This document shows positions 59,909 through 64,000 of a DNA stretch of 64,000 bases, piece after piece. Origin of the DNA: RDXT01 sp033765305 (GTDB lineage Bacteria; Bacteroidota; Bacteroidia; J057). The position numbers and the translations under genes are program-made. The first letter of the stretch is position 1. Each line of letters starts with the position of its first letter. Where the stretch lies: assembly GCA_033765305.1 (NCBI GenBank), contig JANRID010000002.1:62001-126000 (forward strand). The letters are read 5' to 3'. The notes under the pieces are model-generated. The model saw only the letters and a program-made list of their open reading frames with translations. It was not told the origin of the DNA and did no database searches.

Positions 59909-62900
59909 TTATTCGCGGACCACATGTTTGAAGACCGTCCGCAGCCCGTCGGAAATCCGCAGGGTATAGAGGCCTTCTGCATGGCGGGTCAGGTCGATCT
60001 TGTGACGGAGCTCGCCATTCAGATACGACTGCGTTTCAGACTGGATCACCCGGCCATGCGCGTCGATCACATCGATCACGAGGGATTCCGCCTTGATGTT
60101 TTCATTCATCAGGAAGAATACACCGGTGTTCGGGTTCGGAGACACGGTAAAGGCACGGGCGAAGGCATCTTCATCGATGTTCACACCGCCGACCACGAAG
60201 CTGACCGTATCCACGCCGCACTCATTGCGGACCGTCAGCGTCACCAGGAAGGACCCGGGGAACTGATAGGTGTGGACGGGGTTGGCTGCGGAGCTGCCCG
60301 CAGAGCCGTCGCCGAAGTCCCAGGAGTAGGTCGCGCCCGCAGCGGGGGTGGACTGGTTGACGAAGTTGATCGTGAAGTCGTAGTCGTTGTTTTCGAACGA
60401 AGCTGCGGCTTCAGGCGTTTCGCTGACCGTCACCACGATCTGGTCGGTTGCTTCGCAGCCCTGCGCGTCGGACACCGTCACCGAGTAGGTTCCGGATGCC
60501 GTAGCGAAGATGGACTGGGTCGTAGCGCCCGTGGACCAGAGATAGTTCACGTTCAGCACATCGGCAGTCAGCTGCACAGAGTCGCAGCCGGCTGCATCGG
60601 GGCCCAGGTTCACGACCGGCGGCACCCCGGCAAAGAGGGTGATCTGGTCGGTGGTCTCGCAGCCTTGCGGGCTGGTCACCGTCACGCTCACCACCTGAGA
60701 GCCCGCAGTGGGCGGCACGACCGAGATGGTCTGGGTCGTTTCCGTCGTGGACCAGAGGTAGGTGGAGCCAGGGTTGCCAGCGTCGAGGGTCAGCGGCAGA
60801 CAGGTCGTCTGGTTCGGGCCCAGATCCACTTCCGGCAGCGCATTGATCGTCACCGTCACCGAGTCCGTCGCCGGGCAGCCCAGCGCCGTCACCGTCACGG
60901 CGTAGGTGCCGCTTTGGGTCACGTTGATCGTCTGGGTGTTGGCGTTGGTGGACCAGAGGTAGGTGGCGCCAGGGTTGCCAGCGCTCAGCACGAGCGAACC
61001 GCAATTGGTCGTATCCGGACCCAGATCCACGTCGGGGCTCGGGATCACGATCAGCACCACCGTGTCGGCACCCGTACAACCGAAGTTGTTGGTGACCTGT
61101 ACGGTATAGATGCCGGTTTGCGACACGGGCAGGGTCGGCGTGTTCAGGTTCGGGTCGTTGTTCCACTGGTAGCTGACCACCGTCGGCTCAAAGGCATCGA
61201 GTTCGAAGCCTTCGCACTGCGTACCATCCGGTCCGAGGTTCACCGCGACCGGCGGCAGGAAGGTCGCCGTCACCGGTACCAGCCCGCTCGGGCAGCCCAG
61301 CGCCGTGATGCTCCAGTCGTAGAAGAAGTAGTAGAATCCGCTCGGTCCGAGGCCGTTGATGGCGTCGGTGATGGAGACCACACCCGGCACGGTGTACGGA
61401 TACACAGCACCGCTGGTGTTGCGGAATACGCCGCCGACGGCAAGCGTCGTACCAGCCAGGTTCATCTCGTAGTCGGTGCCCGGCAGGATTTCCCAGTTCA
61501 GGCTCAGCACGGTGTCGGGCACGGTGCCGCCGAAGGAGAAGGGAGAGCTGGTCACCAGGGCACCCGCGCTATTGAACAGGTTCACCACAATAGTGCCTGC
61601 GCTCTGCGGATACACCCGCACCGAGTTCAGCGTAAAGGCCTGTTCAGCCGTAAACACCAGACCGTCGCTGAAGAAGGTATAGAACCCGCCGCCGCCGATG
61701 GTGTTGCTTTCCGGCGTAAAGGACGAGTTGCTCACCAGGTTGGCGGCCTGCGCGTAGTACGTGGTGTTGGCTGTCAGGATCGGCGTCACGAAGGTATCGC
61801 CTTCGGCGATGATGCTGCCGCCGGGCTGGTCATACCACACGATGCTCGTGCCGCCGGGGCCCATCGCCATCAGGGTGAAGGAAGCCGAATCGGTCGCGCA
61901 GATCGAGTCTGCAAAGACGATCGGTTCCGTAGCCGTCAGCGTGACCGTGACGTTGAACACCGTCGAGTCGTTGAAGCTGGTGGTGTCGCCGGGGAAGGCT
62001 GCGTAGGAAGACAGCTCGAAGAGGCCGCCCTGCGATGCGTCGAAGGTGCCTACGACGAAGCTGGCCGTGTCGCCGGGGTTGACGGTGCCGGTGAAGACGC
62101 CGCTGATCGTAGCCGGCTGCGGACCGCTGACCTGCACCGTGACCGGGATGTTGGTCTGGGGCAGGAGGCCGTAGTTGACGATTTCCACTTCCACCGTTGC
62201 GGAGTCCGTGCTGCAGATTTCTGCGATCGGATCCACCACCGAGGCTACGCCGAGGTCTTCATTCTGCAGGTTGTAGATGAAGATCTTGTCGAAGGCGAAG
62301 CCGTCGCTCTGGGCGCCGGTATTGGCATCGAACAAGATGCGCACGCGCACGTTGGCCTGGTTGCCGGTACCGGTCAGCGGGCGGCGGGCCGTCACCCAGC
62401 CGTTGGAGCTTCCGCCCCAGCCGGCAGGCGATCCGCCCGGCAGGTTGCCGAAGAAGGTCGTGTTGTACCAGTTTACCTGATCGTTGAGGCCGCCGATGGT
62501 CACCCAGGTAGCGCCGCCGTTGATGGAGGCCTGGAGTACAGCGCCGTCGTCGAAGAAGGTCTGGCGCCAGATGCTCAGCTGGATCACCGGGTTGGCAATG
62601 CCGGTAAAGTTGAAGCAGGGGCTCACCACGAAGGATTCTTCGCCGGAGTTGTAGGTGCCGGTGCCCAGGCCGCCGGTGGTCCATGCGTTTACGCCGGAAG
62701 CAGCGCCCTGGATGATCGCCTTCGCAGGCGTGCCCAGTGCCCAGGAGGAATTGGTGCCATCTGCCACCCATCCGCCGGTGCCCAGCTCGAAGCTCTCCTC
62801 ATAGGGGAAGCTGCTGATCGTAGGCACGTGCTCTACCACGATCCCTGCGAGGGTATCGTTGCTGTTGAGCGTATCGCCCGCCAGGATGGCCCAGCAGTCG

Positions 62901-64000
62901 AAGGTATAGGCACCGACCGTGGAGAGGTTGGCGGTGGAGGTGAACGTGTACACGCCGTTTGCGCCGGGCGCGATGTTCACGGTAGCGGTCTCGGTGACCG
63001 GGGCACCTCCGTTGATGCGGTAGGATACCTGCAGCGAGGTGATCGGCTGCGTACCTTCATTGGAGACGGCGATTGTCACCGGCAGCGAGGTGCCGAGGTT
63101 ACAGCCGTCGATGGGGGAAGTCATGGCAGCCAGCGCCACATCGAAGGGCGGGCGGTCGAAGATGCGGAGGTTGTCGAAGGCGAAGCCGTTGCCGATCACC
63201 GATCCATCCGAGCCGAAGGCAATGCGCAGCAGCACGGAAGACTGGCCGCCGAGGCCGCTCAGGTCATTTTGAGCCGTGACCCAGCCGTTAGAGCCGTTGC
63301 CGAGATAGCCGCACCAGCTGTCGTCAGAGCCGCCGGGCTGCGAGATCGTCGCATCTTCATTGTACCAGTTGTTCGGATCGCCGAAGGCACCGACCGTCTG
63401 CCAGGTAACGCCGTTGTTGATCGAAGACTGGAGCACCGCGCCGTCCCAGTTGGTTTCCGACTCCCACCAGATGTCCAGCTGGATCACCGGAGCGATCAGG
63501 CTGCTCAGGTTGAAGCAGGGACCGAGCACGAAGGACTGGTCGTTGTTGTTGTACTGGCCGGTGAGGCCGCCGTTCACCCAGGCATTGACGCCGGATGCGG
63601 CACCCTGAATCACCGTCTTGGCGGGCGTACCCAGGGCCCAGGTGCCGTTGACACCGCCGGGCTGCCAGCCGCCGGGGCCGTTCTCGAAGCCTTCCTCGTA
63701 GGGGAACACCGAGATCGTCGGGATATGCTGCACTTGAACGCCGGCCAGGGTGTCGTTGTCGTTGACCGTATCATTGGGCAGGGTCACCCACACGTTGAAG
63801 GTGTACAAACCGGGCGTGCCCAGGTTGGCAAGCGTGGTAAAGGTGTAGTTCGCCGTAGCGCCGGGAGCCACCGTCTGGTTAACCGTCTCCGTCACCGGCG
63901 TGCCGCCGTTGATCTGGTAGGAGAGACTGATGGTGCTGAAGCTCTGCGAGCCCAGGTTTTCGTAGCTGACCGTAACTGCCGTGCTGCTGGTGAGGCCGCA
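59909..64000 (-). CDS. Giant type IX-secreted modular surface protein, 5' end outside window
   Basis: At least 1363 codons, open to the right edge with no signal peptide in view, so incomplete. Reading from the visible N-terminal side: CARDB-like units with INGGTPVTETVN and RINGGAPVTETATVN; two MAM/jelly-roll-like modules, both with FPYEE.FE..GGW, WALGTPAK and IQGAASGVNAW (about 63710-63170 and 62810-62270); another CARDB unit; an Ig-like module (IVWYDQPGGSIIAEGDTF); a beta-sandwich module (61740-61290); five ~75-residue repeats with VDLGPD/YLWST..TQTI motifs (61220-60420); a PKD domain with YSWDFGDGS; and a type A C-terminal sorting domain (FTVSPNPNTGVFFL to FKHVVRE). The T9SS exports and anchors such proteins. 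An adhesin or matrix role is likely. Confidence 0.93.
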   Translation of the reverse strand, partial: CGLTSSTAVTVSYENLGSQSFSTISLSYQINGGTPVTETVNQTVAPGATANYTFTTLANLGTPGLYTFNVWVTLPNDTVNDNDTLAGVQVQHIPTISVFPYEEGFENGPGGWQPGGVNGTWALGTPAKTVIQGAASGVNAWVNGGLTGQYNNNDQSFVLGPCFNLSSLIAPVIQLDIWWESETNWDGAVLQSSINNGVTWQTVGAFGDPNNWYNEDATISQPGGSDDSWCGYLGNGSNGWVTAQNDLSGLGGQSSVLLRIAFGSDGSVIGNGFAFDNLRIFDRPPFDVALAAMTSPIDGCNLGTSLPVTIAVSNEGTQPITSLQVSYRINGGAPVTETATVNIAPGANGVYTFTSTANLSTVGAYTFDCWAILAGDTLNSNDTLAGIVVEHVPTISSFPYEESFELGTGGWVADGTNSSWALGTPAKAIIQGAASGVNAWTTGGLGTGTYNSGEESFVVSPCFNFTGIANPVIQLSIWRQTFFDDGAVLQASINGGATWVTIGGLNDQVNWYNTTFFGNLPGGSPAGWGGSSNGWVTARRPLTGTGNQANVRVRILFDANTGAQSDGFAFDKIFIYNLQNEDLGVASVVDPIAEICSTDSATVEVEIVNYGLLPQTNIPVTVQVSGPQPATISGVFTGTVNPGDTASFVVGTFDASQGGLFELSSYAAFPGDTTSFNDSTVFNVTVTLTATEPIVFADSICATDSASFTLMAMGPGGTSIVWYDQPGGSIIAEGDTFVTPILTANTTYYAQAANLVSNSSFTPESNTIGGGGFYTFFSDGLVFTAEQAFTLNSVRVYPQSAGTIVVNLFNSAGALVTSSPFSFGGTVPDTVLSLNWEILPGTDYEMNLAGTTLAVGGVFRNTSGAVYPYTVPGVVSITDAINGLGPSGFYYFFYDWSITALGCPSGLVPVTATFLPPVAVNLGPDGTQCEGFELDAFEPTVVSYQWNNDPNLNTPTLPVSQTGIYTVQVTNNFGCTGADTVVLIVIPSPDVDLGPDTTNCGSLVLSAGNPGATYLWSTNANTQTINVTQSGTYAVTVTALGCPATDSVTVTINALPEVDLGPNQTTCLPLTLDAGNPGSTYLWSTTETTQTISVVPPTAGSQVVSVTVTSPQGCETTDQITLFAGVPPVVNLGPDAAGCDSVQLTADVLNVNYLWSTGATTQSIFATASGTYSVTVSDAQGCEATDQIVVTVSETPEAAASFENNDYDFTINFVNQSTPAAGATYSWDFGDGSAGSSAANPVHTYQFPGSFLVTLTVRNECGVDTVSFVVGGVNIDEDAFARAFTVSPNPNTGVFFLMNENIKAESLVIDVIDAHGRVIQSETQSYLNGELRHKIDLTRHAEGLYTLRISDGLRTVFKHVVRE

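Overview
The window is GC-rich DNA from a Bacteroidota, most likely a high-GC relative of the Saprospirales (Lewinella or Phaeodactylibacter type). Four observations point there. A giant secreted protein ends in a type IX secretion (Por) sorting domain. Many genes are preceded by the Bacteroidota -7 box TAnnTTTG, sometimes with a TTG about 20 bases upstream. Lineage-typical families occur (DUF2480, DUF6089). The envelope run CBS protein - OMP - NAD kinase - DUF6089 - UppS - BamA - two OmpH/Skp is characteristic. Genus is inference.

Region 1 (1-12412) is a defence-type island. It holds a SNF2-like helicase cut by the window edge (minus), a tightly overlapping plus-strand trio (NurA-like nuclease, HerA-like ATPase, DruA-like DUF4338 protein), and a 1727-residue DruE-like helicase with a C-terminal nuclease-like domain (minus) that overlaps the trio tail to tail. 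This looks like a Druantia-related locus in which a NurA/HerA end-processing pair and a second helicase accompany DruA and DruE. It is the best candidate here for an undescribed system. The trio is visibly AT-richer than everything to the right, which suggests transfer.

Region 2 (12500-36100) is mixed housekeeping and envelope biology: a solitary nuoH, an iron-sulfur (6-4) photolyase, purC, a polytopic glycosyltransferase, two neighbouring sensor kinases, a DUF885-like protein with an eroded zinc site, a MurG-fold glycosyltransferase behind a probable attenuator, an SPFH/SHOCT protein, hflX, HMG-CoA reductase, dapD, holB and a DUF2071 protein.

Region 3 (36089-51682) is a long minus-strand block: murB, two skp/ompH, bamA, uppS, DUF6089, nadK, a POTRA/barrel protein, a CBS protein, a hydrolase, a pabA/trpG-type glutaminase, cvpA, yqeY, a thioredoxin-like protein, a secreted protein and tyrS. 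Several are joined by ATGA or TAATG overlaps. The theme is outer-membrane assembly, undecaprenyl carrier and NADP supply, and peptidoglycan.

Region 4 (51930-64000) has a secreted TPR protein overlapping a PLP enzyme, a small terminated gene, a tandem pair of secreted SH3/barrel paralogues, an outer-membrane barrel, ribH with a membrane-anchored TPR protein, and the 3' part of a giant T9SS-secreted repeat protein running off the right edge. No tRNA, rRNA, CRISPR array or insertion sequence was recognised.
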